From the NCBI RefSeq assembly GCF_013141765.1, contig NZ_WHOD01000097.1:62001-126000 (forward strand): 64,000 nucleotides of DNA. The letters are read 5' to 3'. The translations under genes were made by a program, and so were the position numbers. The notes under the pieces are model-generated. The model ran no database searches, had not been told where the DNA came from, and saw only the letters and a program-made list of their open reading frames with translations. Each line of letters begins with the position of its first letter. The stretch's first letter is position 1. This document shows, in pieces, positions 7,751 through 17,345 of the stretch. Source of the stretch: Paenibacillus foliorum (GTDB lineage: Bacteria; Bacillota; Bacilli; Paenibacillales; NBRC-103111).

Positions 7751-8629
7751 CTATTCACTCAGCTTTTGTTTATTTAGTTTGGCATTGTTAGTAGGGGACC
7801 AGTTAACTAGGAAAATACCGATACAAACTAAAACGGCACCAAGAGCTGTTTCATTATGCAAGGGCTCGTTCAGAAATAGATACCCCAATAATACGCCAAA
7901 AAACGGAGCAAGAAACAGGAATGCACTAGTTTTCGTGGAGTCCCCTTTAGAAAGTAAATAAAACCACAAAGCAAACTGAGCAATTGAACCAAACAACACC
8001 AAATACGCTAAGGAAGATACCGAGATAAAATTAAAGGTTAACCTTATATCCTCCATCAAAATGCCTGCGATCGTTAATATTAAGCCGCCGAATAACATTT
8101 GATAAGCTGTTAAAACCCAAACGCTGCAAGAGAGGCTGAACTTTTTAATAAGTAAAGTCGCGATAGCCCAACAAAGCCCACCTATTAAGCCAATAATGGT
8201 TCCAGTACTCCACTGTAAAAGACCTAGAATGATCATTCCTACACAACCTAAGAATACCCCGAACCATTGAATAGGTTTATATTTGATCTTAATAAATAGG
8301 GTGCTGAGGATAACAACAAATAACGGATTCATAAAAGTTAGAATAGAAGATTCGCCAGCAGTAATAGTTCGAAGGCTAACGAAAATGCAGCCCATTACCC
8401 CAACCGTTTGAAACAAACCGATTACTATAATTTTTAACCAATCAACTAGGAGATGAGGATGCGTATATTTTCTAACAAAAATAGCCATTAAAGCGCCAGC
8501 CAAAAGGAATCTAAGCCCTGCCAAAAGAAGGGGGGAGATGTAAGAAACACTTATTTTACCTACAACAAAAGATGATCCCATCAAAGCCGTAGTAATAATT
8601 AGTAAAAATGCGAAGTAAAAGCGATTCAC
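7751..8629 (-). CDS. EamA/DMT-family transporter
   Basis: 292 residues from GTG 8629, with GGAGG seven bases upstream; the longer frame to 8734 adds a hydrophilic stretch that does not fit the family. About ten membrane helices form two EamA repeats: ALMGSSFVVGKISVSYISP begins the first, and GTIIGLIGGLCWAIATLLIKK begins the second. Relatives export amino acids or other small metabolites by proton exchange. The substrate is unknown. It is monocistronic, between two hairpin terminators. Confidence 0.83.
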   Translation of the reverse strand: MNRFYFAFLLIITTALMGSSFVVGKISVSYISPLLLAGLRFLLAGALMAIFVRKYTHPHLLVDWLKIIVIGLFQTVGVMGCIFVSLRTITAGESSILTFMNPLFVVILSTLFIKIKYKPIQWFGVFLGCVGMIILGLLQWSTGTIIGLIGGLCWAIATLLIKKFSLSCSVWVLTAYQMLFGGLILTIAGILMEDIRLTFNFISVSSLAYLVLFGSIAQFALWFYLLSKGDSTKTSAFLFLAPFFGVLLGYLFLNEPLHNETALGAVLVCIGIFLVNWSPTNNAKLNKQKLSE

Positions 8630-8753
8630 CAAATGACCTCCGAATTTTAATGGAAAACACGTTTGATTATACCATATTATGGATGTGTTACACGTATATT
8701 TCGTTGGACGGTCCGTCCCTCGGATGGGGGCCATCTTAGACTTAATAGAACAA

Positions 8754-8796
8754 AAAATAGCGACCGTGCCCCTTAAAATGGAAGGGGCACGGTCGC
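8754..8796 (-). terminator. Terminator of xylR
   Basis: A perfect 15-bp stem pairs 8760-8774 with 8782-8796. On the minus strand it is followed by TATTTTTTG. Confidence 0.85.
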
Positions 8797-8857
8797 CACG
8801 TACGAATCGTTAATTTACGGTTTGAACAAGAGAGAGGTGTAGCTTGTTGAGCGAGCT

Positions 8858-10030
8858 CTATTCAACAATAACCTTAGTAGATGCGAAAAAGCGTGAAATA
8901 GCGAACGAAGCTGCTCCAAGCAGGGTCGAGCGGCCCTCCAGCTCGGTGAAGACAATGCTCAGCTGAGCCCGTGGAAATGGCAGGGAACGCTGTTTCATCA
9001 TGCTCAGAATCGGAGGGAGCAGCCACTCCTTGGCGCTAACGATGCTGCCGCCGATAATTATCAGCTCCGGGTTAAAGCAATTAATGACATTAACCAGTCC
9101 AATCCCCAAATATCGTCCTGTTTGCTGAATAAGCTCTATAGCTCCTTGTTCTCCATTACTGGCTCGTTGAGCTAATGATTTCAGATCAACGGAGGGATCA
9201 TTCCATTGCTTACGCGCCTCATCTACCAGTGCTTGCTCCGAAGCATACAGCTCCCAGCAGCCGACATTACCGCAGCGGCACGCTCGTCCATTTAACTCAA
9301 TCGACAGATGACCCATCTCTCCGGAGAAACCGGAAACTCCCCGGTACAGCTCTTCCTTGATGATGACACCCGTTCCGATCCCGCTGCTGATACTCACATA
9401 GATCAGGTGAGATACGTTTTTTCCAGATCCGAATTGCTTTTCACCGACAGCCCCCGCATTAGCTTCATTGTCAATGACTACAGGAATTTCGAATTCCTGC
9501 TCAACCCGCTGCTGCAGCGGCACATCTTGCCAGCCCAAATTCGGCGCGAACAACACATTGCCTTGGTCATCGCTAATTCCCGGAATGCCGATTCCGATGC
9601 CGACGACACCGTAGGGGCTATCCGGAGCACGTTGAATTGTTTCACGGATGCAAGCGATCAGCTTGCTGATAACGGAATCGATGGATTCGTTATTATGAGC
9701 TGTTTGGTATTCCTCGATGATCTCGCCCTTCAGATCGGTGAGCACAGCCGATATTTGGCTGACCCCAAGATCGACGCCTACCGCATAGCCAGCCGCTTGA
9801 TTGAATAACAGCATCATCGGTTTGCGACCTCCGCTGGATGCTCCAGTTCCGATCTCGTATACCATACGGCTCTCGATTAGCTCGTTAACTAACGTTGATA
9901 CGGTCGCTTTGGTTAGTCCGGTTAGCTCGGCTATTTTGGCCCTGGATACAGGTGCATTATCTTTTATATGCTCGAGTACGATTGATTTATTTATTTTTTT
10001 TACGAGATTTAAATCGCCTGTTTGTTTCAT
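8858..10030 (-). CDS. xylR: XylR, ROK-family xylose operon repressor
   Basis: 390 residues. An N-terminal winged helix (about 12-70, VSRAKIAELTGLTKATVSTLV) precedes a ROK sugar-binding domain with VGVDLGVSQISAVLTDL and the zinc-type motif CRCGNVGCWELYAS. It is divergent from xylose isomerase, and a XylR-like operator lies in the 241-bp gap between them. In the known system, xylose binding releases the repressor from DNA. Length and layout match Bacillus XylR. Regulation of its own gene from the same operator is possible. Confidence 0.9.
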   Translation of the reverse strand: MKQTGDLNLVKKINKSIVLEHIKDNAPVSRAKIAELTGLTKATVSTLVNELIESRMVYEIGTGASSGGRKPMMLLFNQAAGYAVGVDLGVSQISAVLTDLKGEIIEEYQTAHNNESIDSVISKLIACIRETIQRAPDSPYGVVGIGIGIPGISDDQGNVLFAPNLGWQDVPLQQRVEQEFEIPVVIDNEANAGAVGEKQFGSGKNVSHLIYVSISSGIGTGVIIKEELYRGVSGFSGEMGHLSIELNGRACRCGNVGCWELYASEQALVDEARKQWNDPSVDLKSLAQRASNGEQGAIELIQQTGRYLGIGLVNVINCFNPELIIIGGSIVSAKEWLLPPILSMMKQRSLPFPRAQLSIVFTELEGRSTLLGAASFAISRFFASTKVIVE

Positions 10031-10160
10031 ATATCCTCCAAATAATTAACAGCATAAGCGTTTCTGTAATTTTGCTAGCCTAGTAGGTAAAAGTCTGTTG
10101 GACCGTTATTCCATTCATCTATCAGACTCCTAGATTGTAGCATGAAACCGAATAATGTTC

Positions 10161-10181
10161 ATTAAACTAAGTTAGTTTAAT
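10161..10181. promoter_or_regulatory. XylR operator
   Basis: A 21-bp perfect palindrome has arms ATTAAACTAA and TTAGTTTAAT around one G. The inner TTAGTTT matches the half-site of known XylR operators. It lies just upstream of the xylA -35 box. Confidence 0.8.
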
Positions 10182-10184
10182 CAA

Positions 10185-10213
10185 TTTACAAACTTTATAT
10201 TCGGTGATATGAT
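10185..10213 (+). promoter_or_regulatory. xylA promoter
   Basis: TTTACA (10185-10190), a 17-nt spacer and TATGAT (10208-10213). It lies 58 nt before the xylA start, adjacent to the operator. Confidence 0.7.
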
Positions 10214-10271
10214 AAGAATACAAACGTTAGATTATGAAGAAATTCACTTAATTCTCATTGGAGGGACTAAT

Positions 10272-11588
10272 ATGAGTTATTTTAATCAGCAATCGAAAAT
10301 TCAGTACGAAGGCAAGCAATCCAACAATCCGTTGGCGTTTAAGTTTTACAATCCGGATCAAGTTATTCTTGGCAAAACGATGCGTGAGCATCTGCGCTTT
10401 GGGGTAGCTTATTGGCACTCCTTCTCGGCTAATGGTTCCGATCCTTTCGGTGCAGGCACTTATGCACGCAGCTGGGACCAGTATAGTGGTATGGATCTGG
10501 CAAAGGCAAGAGTAGACGCTTGCTTCGAGCTGTTAAATATTCTTGACGTCGACTACTTCTGCTTCCATGATCGTGACATTGCTCCAGAAGGCAACACACT
10601 GCAAGAAACCAACGAGAACTTGGATGTAGTCGTTGGACTGATTGAGCAGCAGATGAAAGCAACCGGCAAAAAGCTGCTGTGGAATACAGCCAACATGTTC
10701 ACTAATCCTCGTTTTGTTCACGGCGCAGCAACTACAAGTAATGCAGATGTATACGCATATGCTGCGGCTCAAGTAAAGAAAGCGCTGGAGCACGGCAAAC
10801 GCTTAGGCTCTGAAAACTATGTGTTCTGGGGCGGTCGTGAAGGTTACGAATCATTGCTGAACACAGACCTTGGTCTGGAGCTTGATAACTTGGCGAGATT
10901 CCTGCACATGGCTGTAGATTATGCCAAAGAAATCGGCTTTGATGCTCAATTCTTGATCGAACCGAAGCCAAAGGAGCCTTCCAAGCACCAATACGATTTT
11001 GATGCGGCAACGGCTCTGTCCTTCTTGCAAAAATACGATTTGCTTCCGCACTTCAAGCTGAATCTAGAAGCTAACCATGCGACATTAGCGGGTCACACTT
11101 TCGAGCATGAGCTGCGTGTTTCCCGGATCAACGGAGTTCTTGGCTCCATTGATGCTAACCAAGGCGACATGCTGTTGGGATGGGATACCGATGAGTTCCC
11201 GACAGACCTGTACTCGACTTCACTAGCTATGTACGAAATCTTGCTGAATGAAGGCGGAATCGGCCGCGGGGGCGTTAACTTCGATGCGAAGGTACGTCGC
11301 TCATCCTTTGAGCCCGTTGATTTGATTCACTCCCACATTGCAGGTATGGATTCATTCGCGAGAGGGCTGCAAGTAGCTGCGAAGCTAATTGAGGACCGCG
11401 TATTTGAGAACATTCTCGATGACCGTTATGCTTCCTTCAAAACAGGGATTGGCGCAGACATCGTTGCAGGAAAAGCTAACTTCCACACTTTGGAAGCTTA
11501 TGCGCTGCAAAATAAATCATATGAATCAAAATCCGGACGGATTGAGCTAATCAGATCTATTGTTAACCAATACATCATCAACGCATAA
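10272..11588 (+). CDS. xylA: Xylose isomerase
   Basis: 438 residues, converting D-xylose to D-xylulose in the cytoplasm. Start ATG 10272 follows GGAGGGACTAAT; the longer frame to 10209 runs into the -10 box. Family motifs are all present: FCFHDRDIAPEG (catalytic histidine and aspartate), VFWGGREGYE, FLIEPKPKEPSKHQYD (metal ligands), LNLEANHATLAGHTFEHEL and DANQGDMLLGWDTDEFP. Length equals the family norm. No xylulokinase gene follows; a terminator ends the unit, so xylB must lie elsewhere. Confidence 0.97.
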   Translation: MSYFNQQSKIQYEGKQSNNPLAFKFYNPDQVILGKTMREHLRFGVAYWHSFSANGSDPFGAGTYARSWDQYSGMDLAKARVDACFELLNILDVDYFCFHDRDIAPEGNTLQETNENLDVVVGLIEQQMKATGKKLLWNTANMFTNPRFVHGAATTSNADVYAYAAAQVKKALEHGKRLGSENYVFWGGREGYESLLNTDLGLELDNLARFLHMAVDYAKEIGFDAQFLIEPKPKEPSKHQYDFDAATALSFLQKYDLLPHFKLNLEANHATLAGHTFEHELRVSRINGVLGSIDANQGDMLLGWDTDEFPTDLYSTSLAMYEILLNEGGIGRGGVNFDAKVRRSSFEPVDLIHSHIAGMDSFARGLQVAAKLIEDRVFENILDDRYASFKTGIGADIVAGKANFHTLEAYALQNKSYESKSGRIELIRSIVNQYIINA

Positions 11589-11655
11589 GTAAGCCGTATT
11601 ATGTTCTATTAAGGTGCTTTCAGGTAATTCTGACGGGGTATTAATGTAGAACCCA

Positions 11656-11703
11656 AAAAGAAGCTATCCTTTAGTCAATTGACTTGGGATAGCTTCTTTT
11701 ATT
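11656..11703 (+). terminator. Terminator of xylA
   Basis: AAAAGAAGCTATCC (11656-11669) pairs with GGATAGCTTCTTTT (11687-11700); an inner AGTCAATTGACT extends the stem. Confidence 0.85.
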
Positions 11704-11758
11704 TGATGATCCAATCTGCTTTGCCGCTAGGTCGAATCAAGTGATTCCATAAGCAGCT

Positions 11759-12319
11759 TCAGATACTTTTTATCATATGATAGTAGGTTTTCTTGTTGAT
11801 CTGAGTTTCTTTATCCGTAACATAACCCAGCTTCTTGTACAAAGAAACAGCACGTTCGTTATACTGCTCCACGTTCAAGGCGATCTTATAATATCCGAGC
11901 TGGCGAGCATGCTGCTCCGCTGCTGCGATTAGCTCTGTACCGAATCCGCGGCCTCCCCATTCGGACGATACAGCTAGAGCATCAATGTAATATTCGTCCT
12001 CGTCGGCTTCCTTATCGATAGTCAGGCTGGGGTCGTTCTTGATGCGGCGTAGTTGTTCAATTATAGGCTTGTCAATCGTTGAAGCTTGCGAGCCGTGATA
12101 GCATAGGATCATGCCGACAGCCTGCCCGTTCATTTCTTTTACCAGAAGGTTGGTATAGCTGAAGCGGTTTCCTTCTTCCATATAAAAACTCGTTAACCGC
12201 TCTATTACTTCTTGTTCGGTTACCCCTCCCGTTAGCTGATAGCCGATGTCCTTAATGGCATCAAATAATAGTTGTACGGCTGCCTGGGCATCCGTTAGTT
12301 GTGCGGGTCGTGTAGTCAT
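11759..12319 (-). CDS. GNAT-family N-acetyltransferase
   Basis: 186 residues. The acetyl-CoA binding motif A is visible as YIDALAVSSEWGGRGFGTELI (with the R/Q-x-x-G-x-G/A turn GGRGFG), followed by AAEQHARQLGYYKIALNVEQYNERAVSLYKKLGY, a typical GNAT C-terminal half. The acceptor is unknown. It sits alone on the minus strand, behind a palindrome at 12381-12401. Confidence 0.85.
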   Translation of the reverse strand: MTTRPAQLTDAQAAVQLLFDAIKDIGYQLTGGVTEQEVIERLTSFYMEEGNRFSYTNLLVKEMNGQAVGMILCYHGSQASTIDKPIIEQLRRIKNDPSLTIDKEADEDEYYIDALAVSSEWGGRGFGTELIAAAEQHARQLGYYKIALNVEQYNERAVSLYKKLGYVTDKETQINKKTYYHMIKSI

Positions 12320-12380
12320 AGTTCCTCCGGTTAGTTTCGTAATCTGTTAAAAATGGCACTGTGTGATAGGTAACCACAGG

Positions 12381-12401
12381 TTAATGTTAGTATAACATTA
12401 A
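12381..12401. promoter_or_regulatory. 21-bp palindrome, candidate operator
   Basis: Perfect arms TTAATGTTA and TAACATTAA surround GTA. It lies 62 nt upstream of the acetyltransferase and contains TATACT on the minus strand. The regulator is unknown. The rest of the 12320-12597 gap shows no other signal. Confidence 0.4.
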
Positions 12402-12597
12402 AGCGGGGGACTGGCTGCCGAGCCAGAGCTGTTGCTCCAAATTCAACTTTAAGATATAGTGGGCGTAGATTAGCTTTCCCAACCTCAGCACGGATTAGAC
12501 TTGATGTTTTATAATAATTGCAAGCGATTCCATTACTAAACGTAGCCATTCTACGAATCAACAAATCCTAGCCTAGCTGTCAAAGGGGAAATTTATC

Positions 12598-13422
12598 ATG
12601 TACAAAATAAGCGCAACGCAGTGGATTTTTGGCAAGGAAGCTATGAGCTGCACTTTGGAAAGGTTGAAAAAATACGGCTACGACGGTATCGAGCTGACAG
12701 GAGATCCTGAGCTTTTTTCCGACCCTAATGTCCCTGCTCTGCTACAGAATTATGGACTGATATGCACCTCGATATGCGGAATTTACACTCCAGAAAGAAA
12801 TCTGTCTTCGGTTAATGAAGAGGTCCGAAATCAGGCGGTTCAATATGTGCATAATTGTGTGGATTTAGCAGTCCGGGTAGGCGCCGGTTGTGTGATTGTC
12901 GTTCCTTCACCCGTTGGATTATTAGCTCCGGATGGAGAGGTGGAGGAAGCATGGAAGGCAGCGGTTCGGAGTCTCAAGGAATGCGGTCTATATGCTCAGA
13001 GCAAGGGAGTATGGCTCGCCTTGGAGGCTTTGAACCGTTATGAAACACATTTGGTAAACCGATTGGAGGCAGGCTTAGAGCTTATCAAACAAACGGGAGT
13101 TCCGCATGTCAAGCTAATGGCGGATGTGTTCCATATGAATTTAGAGGAACGGGATATTTGCAGGTCAATTCGTGCTATTGCCCCTGAATTAGTCCATGTT
13201 CATCTTGCTGATAATACCCGGGAGGCACCTGGCGTGGGCAGTATGAATTTCCAAGCAATCCTCACAACATTGCGTGATATCGGCTACTCGGGGGCGCTTA
13301 CCATGGAGTTTATGCCGCCAGCATCCAACCCCTATGCTGTTGCACAGCAGCGTCAGGAGCATACGGAACAGTTGGATTCCTTTGCTGAGCAAGCTATTAA
13401 TCACATTAAAGGTCTTTTCTAA
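12598..13422 (+). CDS. Sugar phosphate isomerase/epimerase (xylose isomerase-like TIM barrel)
   Basis: 274 residues behind AAAGGGGAAATTTATC. It has the AP-endonuclease-2/TIM-barrel pattern: metal-ligand glutamates in WLALEALNRYETHLVNR and in TMEFMPP, plus VKLMADVFHMNLEE (Asp/His) and LVHVHLADNTREAPGVG (His). Relatives are ketose 3-epimerases, hydroxypyruvate isomerases or myo-inosose enzymes. It is monocistronic and ends at a strong terminator, so context does not fix the substrate. It may serve the sugar-acid genes further on (inference). Confidence 0.8.
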   Translation: MYKISATQWIFGKEAMSCTLERLKKYGYDGIELTGDPELFSDPNVPALLQNYGLICTSICGIYTPERNLSSVNEEVRNQAVQYVHNCVDLAVRVGAGCVIVVPSPVGLLAPDGEVEEAWKAAVRSLKECGLYAQSKGVWLALEALNRYETHLVNRLEAGLELIKQTGVPHVKLMADVFHMNLEERDICRSIRAIAPELVHVHLADNTREAPGVGSMNFQAILTTLRDIGYSGALTMEFMPPASNPYAVAQQRQEHTEQLDSFAEQAINHIKGLF

Positions 13423-13514
13423 ATGCTATTCCAGAAAATATCAGCCCACCTGTTATTCTAATAGTCAACGACCTATTATCGAAGACATCATCAATAGAAA
13501 ATCATATCTGAACA

Positions 13515-13561
13515 TACAAATAACCCGCCACAGCAATATGCTTGCTGGCGGGTTATTTGTA
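13515..13561. terminator. Bidirectional terminator
   Basis: CAAATAACCCGCCA pairs with TGGCGGGTTATTTG between two convergent genes. Confidence 0.85.
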
Positions 13562-13583
13562 TGTCCTAAAATTTGACGGCTAA

Positions 13584-14363
13584 TTAGCGAACAGAGAGCC
13601 AAGCGCGTTCATTGCGCCATTGTACATCAACCGGTGTTTCGAAGAAGTCCGACAAGCAGGAGCTTTCCAGAATCTCCTCTGTCTTTCCGCTTCTAAACGC
13701 TTCACCACGCCGGATGAGCAGCGTATGCGAGAAAATCGGCAATATTTCCTCTGTATGATGCGTTACATATAAAATATTCGGCGCATCAGGCTGCGCAGCT
13801 AATTCATCAATACTGGCAAGCAGCATTTCCTTTGAAAGAAAATCGAGACCGTTGCACGGCTCATCCAGAATGAGCAGCTGCGGTGAAGCCATAAGCGCGC
13901 GTGCGATGAGCAGCTTTTGCTTTTCCCCCTGCGAGCAGGTTTGATAGGTACGGTCAACCAAGTGGCTGCAGCCCAGCTGATTCATCAATTGCAGCGCACG
14001 CTCGTGGTCCTCAGGGGTTGCCACATCATACAGACCAATGGTCGCAAATTTGCCGCTGAGCACTACCGTTTGCGTCCGGTCACTGCCATACAGCTTCTCC
14101 TGCAGGGAGGTGCTGACCCAGCCGATGGACTTGCGCAGCTCTCTCAAATCGAAGGTGCCAAATAGATGCCCAAGCACGCTAATCTCCCCGACAGTGGGCC
14201 AAATGTAGCCGTTAATCATATTAAGCAGGGTGGTTTTTCCCGATCCATTCAGACCGAGAATAGCCCAATGCTCCCCTTTGTTGACCTGCCAGCTTACTTG
14301 GTGAAGCAGCGTTTTATGTTCTCTTTTCCATGATACCTGGTTCATTTCAATAACCTTTGCCAT
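13584..14363 (-). CDS. Stand-alone ABC-type ATPase (YlmA-like)
   Basis: 259 residues. Walker A is GLNGSGKTT (37-45), the signature is CSQGEKQ (143-149), and Walker B is LLILDEPCNGLD (163-174); the switch histidine is in YVTHHTEEI. The protein is a single nucleotide-binding domain without membrane segments. The sequence resembles Bacillus YlmA and the molybdate/iron-type ATPases, but no permease is next to it, so the transport partner is unknown. It is separated from the Fsr-like exporter upstream by 26 nt, probably in one transcript. Confidence 0.85.
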   Translation of the reverse strand: MAKVIEMNQVSWKREHKTLLHQVSWQVNKGEHWAILGLNGSGKTTLLNMINGYIWPTVGEISVLGHLFGTFDLRELRKSIGWVSTSLQEKLYGSDRTQTVVLSGKFATIGLYDVATPEDHERALQLMNQLGCSHLVDRTYQTCSQGEKQKLLIARALMASPQLLILDEPCNGLDFLSKEMLLASIDELAAQPDAPNILYVTHHTEEILPIFSHTLLIRRGEAFRSGKTEEILESSCLSDFFETPVDVQWRNERAWLSVR

Positions 14364-14389
14364 AGCGGGTTTCCTCCTTATTTGCCAGT

Positions 14390-15631
14390 CTAGAGGGCGG
14401 ACGTTTTTGCATCCTGCACGGGGGCCAGCTTTAGCTTTGAATCAGAGGGAAGAAATACAGCTAGCAGACCGAGTAAGGGTAAATAGGCGCAGAGCTGAAT
14501 AACAAACGTGATACTGGTAGCATCCGCAAGTGTGCCCATAGCAGCCGACCCGATACCGCCTAGACCAAAGGATAAGCCGAAGAATAATCCGGACACCGTC
14601 CCCACCTTACCTGGGAGCAGCTCCTGAGCGTACACGACAATAACTGAAGAGCTGGATAAAATAATGAGACCAATTAACACGCACAAAACAACGGACCAGA
14701 ATAGATTTGCATAAGGCAGCAGCATTGTAAATGGAGCAGCACCGAGAATCGAAAACCAGATCATATTTCTTCTTCCGAATTTATCGGCTAGAGGGCCTCC
14801 AAAGAAGGTTCCTACAACACCTGCGGCAAGCAATGCAAAAATAATAATTTGGGCACGGTCGACAGGCATGTTAAAATTCTGGATTAAAAAGAATGAATAA
14901 AAGCCGGTCATAGCTGACAAATAAAAGAATTTGGAAAATAAAAGCATAATAAGAACGAATAACGCTAGCAGCAAAGTACCTTTTGATAGTTGAGATGTGG
15001 TTCGTCTAGTGGCTTGTGTGGCTTTCGTGCGCTGTGACAGATGATTCTTGTACCACTTGGCTACATAGATTTGCACCACGATAGCAACTCCTGCGGCGAT
15101 GGTAAACCAGATGATTCCGAATTGGCCTAATGGAACAAAGATAAGAGCTGTAAATATAGGCGCGAGCGCCTGACCGATATTCCCACCCACCTGAAAAATC
15201 GACTGAGCCAAGCCTCTTCGAGGTCCTGCCGCTAAATAAGCAACTCGCGATGCCTCCGGATGAAGAACGGACGAGCCAATTCCTAATAACACCACGGCTA
15301 TAAGGATCTGAGGAAACGATAAGGCAAAAGCAAGTAAAATAACTCCAAGAAGCGAAAAACCAACCCCGATCGGGAGTATATAAGGCTTAGGCCGGGCATC
15401 GGTATATAATCCGATCAATGGCTGTAAGAAGGATGCTGTAATATTAAGTGTAAAAGCAATCCACCCGATCTGCGCATACGTAAGATTCAGGGAATCATGT
15501 AAAATCGGAAACATGGCGGGAACTATCGACTGGATCGAGTCATTTAATAGATGAACCAGACTGATAGCAAAAATGATGGAAAAAACGGTAGTTTGCGGAC
15601 GGCTGATGCTACTACTGGCTGAAATACTCAT
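14390..15631 (-). CDS. MFS exporter, fosmidomycin-resistance (Fsr) type
   Basis: 413 residues with 12 predicted membrane helices. The opening SLVHLLNDSIQSIVPAMFPI and LTYAQIGWIAFTLNITASFLQPLIGLYTD are characteristic of Fsr-like transporters. Conserved MFS loops PLADKFGRR and GSSVLHPEASRVA are present. Such proteins export fosmidomycin-like and other small compounds by proton antiport. It lies just before the ABC ATPase gene on the same strand. Confidence 0.85.
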   Translation of the reverse strand: MSISASSSISRPQTTVFSIIFAISLVHLLNDSIQSIVPAMFPILHDSLNLTYAQIGWIAFTLNITASFLQPLIGLYTDARPKPYILPIGVGFSLLGVILLAFALSFPQILIAVVLLGIGSSVLHPEASRVAYLAAGPRRGLAQSIFQVGGNIGQALAPIFTALIFVPLGQFGIIWFTIAAGVAIVVQIYVAKWYKNHLSQRTKATQATRRTTSQLSKGTLLLALFVLIMLLFSKFFYLSAMTGFYSFFLIQNFNMPVDRAQIIIFALLAAGVVGTFFGGPLADKFGRRNMIWFSILGAAPFTMLLPYANLFWSVVLCVLIGLIILSSSSVIVVYAQELLPGKVGTVSGLFFGLSFGLGGIGSAAMGTLADATSITFVIQLCAYLPLLGLLAVFLPSDSKLKLAPVQDAKTSAL

Positions 15632-15763
15632 GCAATCACCTCATAAAATATATATATAAATTTGTGTAAAAACCTTCGCAACATCCTATCATCAGACGTT
15701 TGAAATTACAGTAGGTTATGGACAAAGATGCTTCTAATTAAGAAGCTAATTGCCAAAGGCAGG

Positions 15764-16462
15764 TTATAAGAATTTCTTCATGTTTAACACGGTCTCATCC
15801 AAATTTTGAAGGGTCCAATGAATCGCTGCTGTTGAATCCTTCCTTTTTATCGCATCGTACAAATTTTCATGAAACAGGTCGTGGGAATCGTGGACAGTGC
15901 TGACCTTCACGAGCGTATCGAGCGTTTCGCGGAGCACAGTAGAGAAGGTTCGGTAAAGATCGATAACAATCGAATTTTTACTGGCTGCAGCGACGGCAAT
16001 ATGGAATGAAATATCTGCATTCAAATAATCATTGTTGGGTCCGATCTTCAGAGCCTGAGCACGCTGATCCAAATACTGTCGCATTTGAGCAAGATCATCA
16101 TCGTCCCGGCGTTCGGCAGCTAGCTTAGCTATTTCCAGCTCCAGCATTCGTCTGACTTCGTATACCTCCAAAATCTCGGCTCGGCGGAGACGGTGATCCA
16201 AGGGCTCTTGAATAATAAGATTGGTACTCAAATAAGTGCCGAAGCCCTGCTTTTTTTCCAGCAAACCTGCGTGCACGAGTACCCGAACCGCTTCACGTAC
16301 AGTTGAACGTCCGACTCCGAATTGCTCCATAAGCTCTGGCTCCGTTGGGATTTTATGGCCTGGAGGTATGTCGCCGCTCGATATTTTGTTTTGCAATTGC
16401 AGCACGACCTCATCAACAAGCTTTCGGCGGCTTACATTTTGAAATTGAACTTTAGCATTCAT
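15764..16462 (-). CDS. FadR/FCD-subfamily GntR regulator
   Basis: 232 residues. A GntR winged helix (about 10-75: IPPGHKIPTEPELMEQFGVGRSTVREAVRVLVHAGLLEKKQGFGTYL in pieces) precedes an all-helical FCD effector domain with metal-type residues in YLNADISFHIAVAAAS and HENLYDAIKRKD. FCD regulators commonly sense organic acids such as gluconate, lactate or uronates. It is divergent from the pirin gene across a 160-nt gap, and close to the sugar-acid region, so a role there is plausible but unproven. Confidence 0.87.
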   Translation of the reverse strand: MNAKVQFQNVSRRKLVDEVVLQLQNKISSGDIPPGHKIPTEPELMEQFGVGRSTVREAVRVLVHAGLLEKKQGFGTYLSTNLIIQEPLDHRLRRAEILEVYEVRRMLELEIAKLAAERRDDDDLAQMRQYLDQRAQALKIGPNNDYLNADISFHIAVAAASKNSIVIDLYRTFSTVLRETLDTLVKVSTVHDSHDLFHENLYDAIKRKDSTAAIHWTLQNLDETVLNMKKFL

Positions 16463-16624
16463 CAGATCATCTCCTGTTAATTAGGCAATACTATAACATA
16501 ATAAATGCAAGAAAATCCAGATTTTTTTTATGCACGGTGAGCATACTCTTATAGGACTGTAGAGGTAATCCATGTATAATTAAATCGTATACTTTTGACT
16601 AACCCTAAGGAGGCGAGTGCTACA

Positions 16625-17332
16625 ATGTTGACTCTATATCCCGCAGCTTCGCGTTATTCGTTTGATCGAGGATGGCTTCGAGGCAGTCACAGCTTTTCTT
16701 TCGCTGAATATGACGATCCTACTAACACTGAATTTGGCCCTATTCGTGTATTTAATGATGATATTATTGCTCCAGGACGAGGGTTTGGTGCTCATCCTCA
16801 TAGTGATATGGAAATTGTCTCTTTGGTTCTGTCAGGGCAGTTAAGGCATGAGGACAATCTGGGGAACATAGCTGTCACTTCGTTTGGCGAAATCCAACGC
16901 ATGTCGGCTGGCACAGGGGTTGTACATACGGAGCATAATGGCAGTGATTCCGAAGATGTAAGCTTGCTGCAGATGTGGTTTATGCCAAGCAGTAAGGGTT
17001 TGAAGGCATCGTACGAGACGACGCGGTTTAATCCCGATCATATGATCAACGCTTTGCTGCCTGTAGTGGCACAGCAGGGCTCTGCCCATGTAGCGTCTAT
17101 TCAGCAGGATATGACGATTTATGTAAGCAAGCTGGAGAGTGGAAAGAGGATTTCGTTCTCCCAAGCGGAGGGGCGCAAGATATATATATTCGTTGTAGAA
17201 GGTCAGCTGACTGTTAATGAAGATAGTGTGCTACAGGACAGAGATTCGGCGAGAATCACGGATATGCAGCAGATAGAGCTTGGTGCTGATAGTTCGGCGT
17301 CTGCATTCTTCGTTCTTATCGATTTGCCATAA
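16625..17332 (+). CDS. Pirin-family bicupin (YhhW-like)
   Basis: 236 residues from ATG 16625 behind AAGGAGG. The metal site of pirins is intact: H57 and H59 in GAHPHSDMEIVS, and H101 and E103 in GTGVVHTEHN. The C-terminal cupin is shortened and ends in SASAFFVLIDLP. YhhW-type pirins have been reported to have quercetinase activity, but the natural role is unclear. It is followed after 13 nt by a small gene in the same operon. Confidence 0.88.
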   Translation: MLTLYPAASRYSFDRGWLRGSHSFSFAEYDDPTNTEFGPIRVFNDDIIAPGRGFGAHPHSDMEIVSLVLSGQLRHEDNLGNIAVTSFGEIQRMSAGTGVVHTEHNGSDSEDVSLLQMWFMPSSKGLKASYETTRFNPDHMINALLPVVAQQGSAHVASIQQDMTIYVSKLESGKRISFSQAEGRKIYIFVVEGQLTVNEDSVLQDRDSARITDMQQIELGADSSASAFFVLIDLP

Positions 17333-17345
17333 GGAGGTGCAATCC

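Noticed and set aside
9175..9808. Plus-strand open frames opposite xylR
   Set aside because: They are shadows of a clearly recognised ROK repressor on the other strand.
10036..10060. cre site between xylR and xylA (AAGCGTTT core)
   Set aside because: Only about 9 of 14 consensus positions fit, and it lies on the xylR side.
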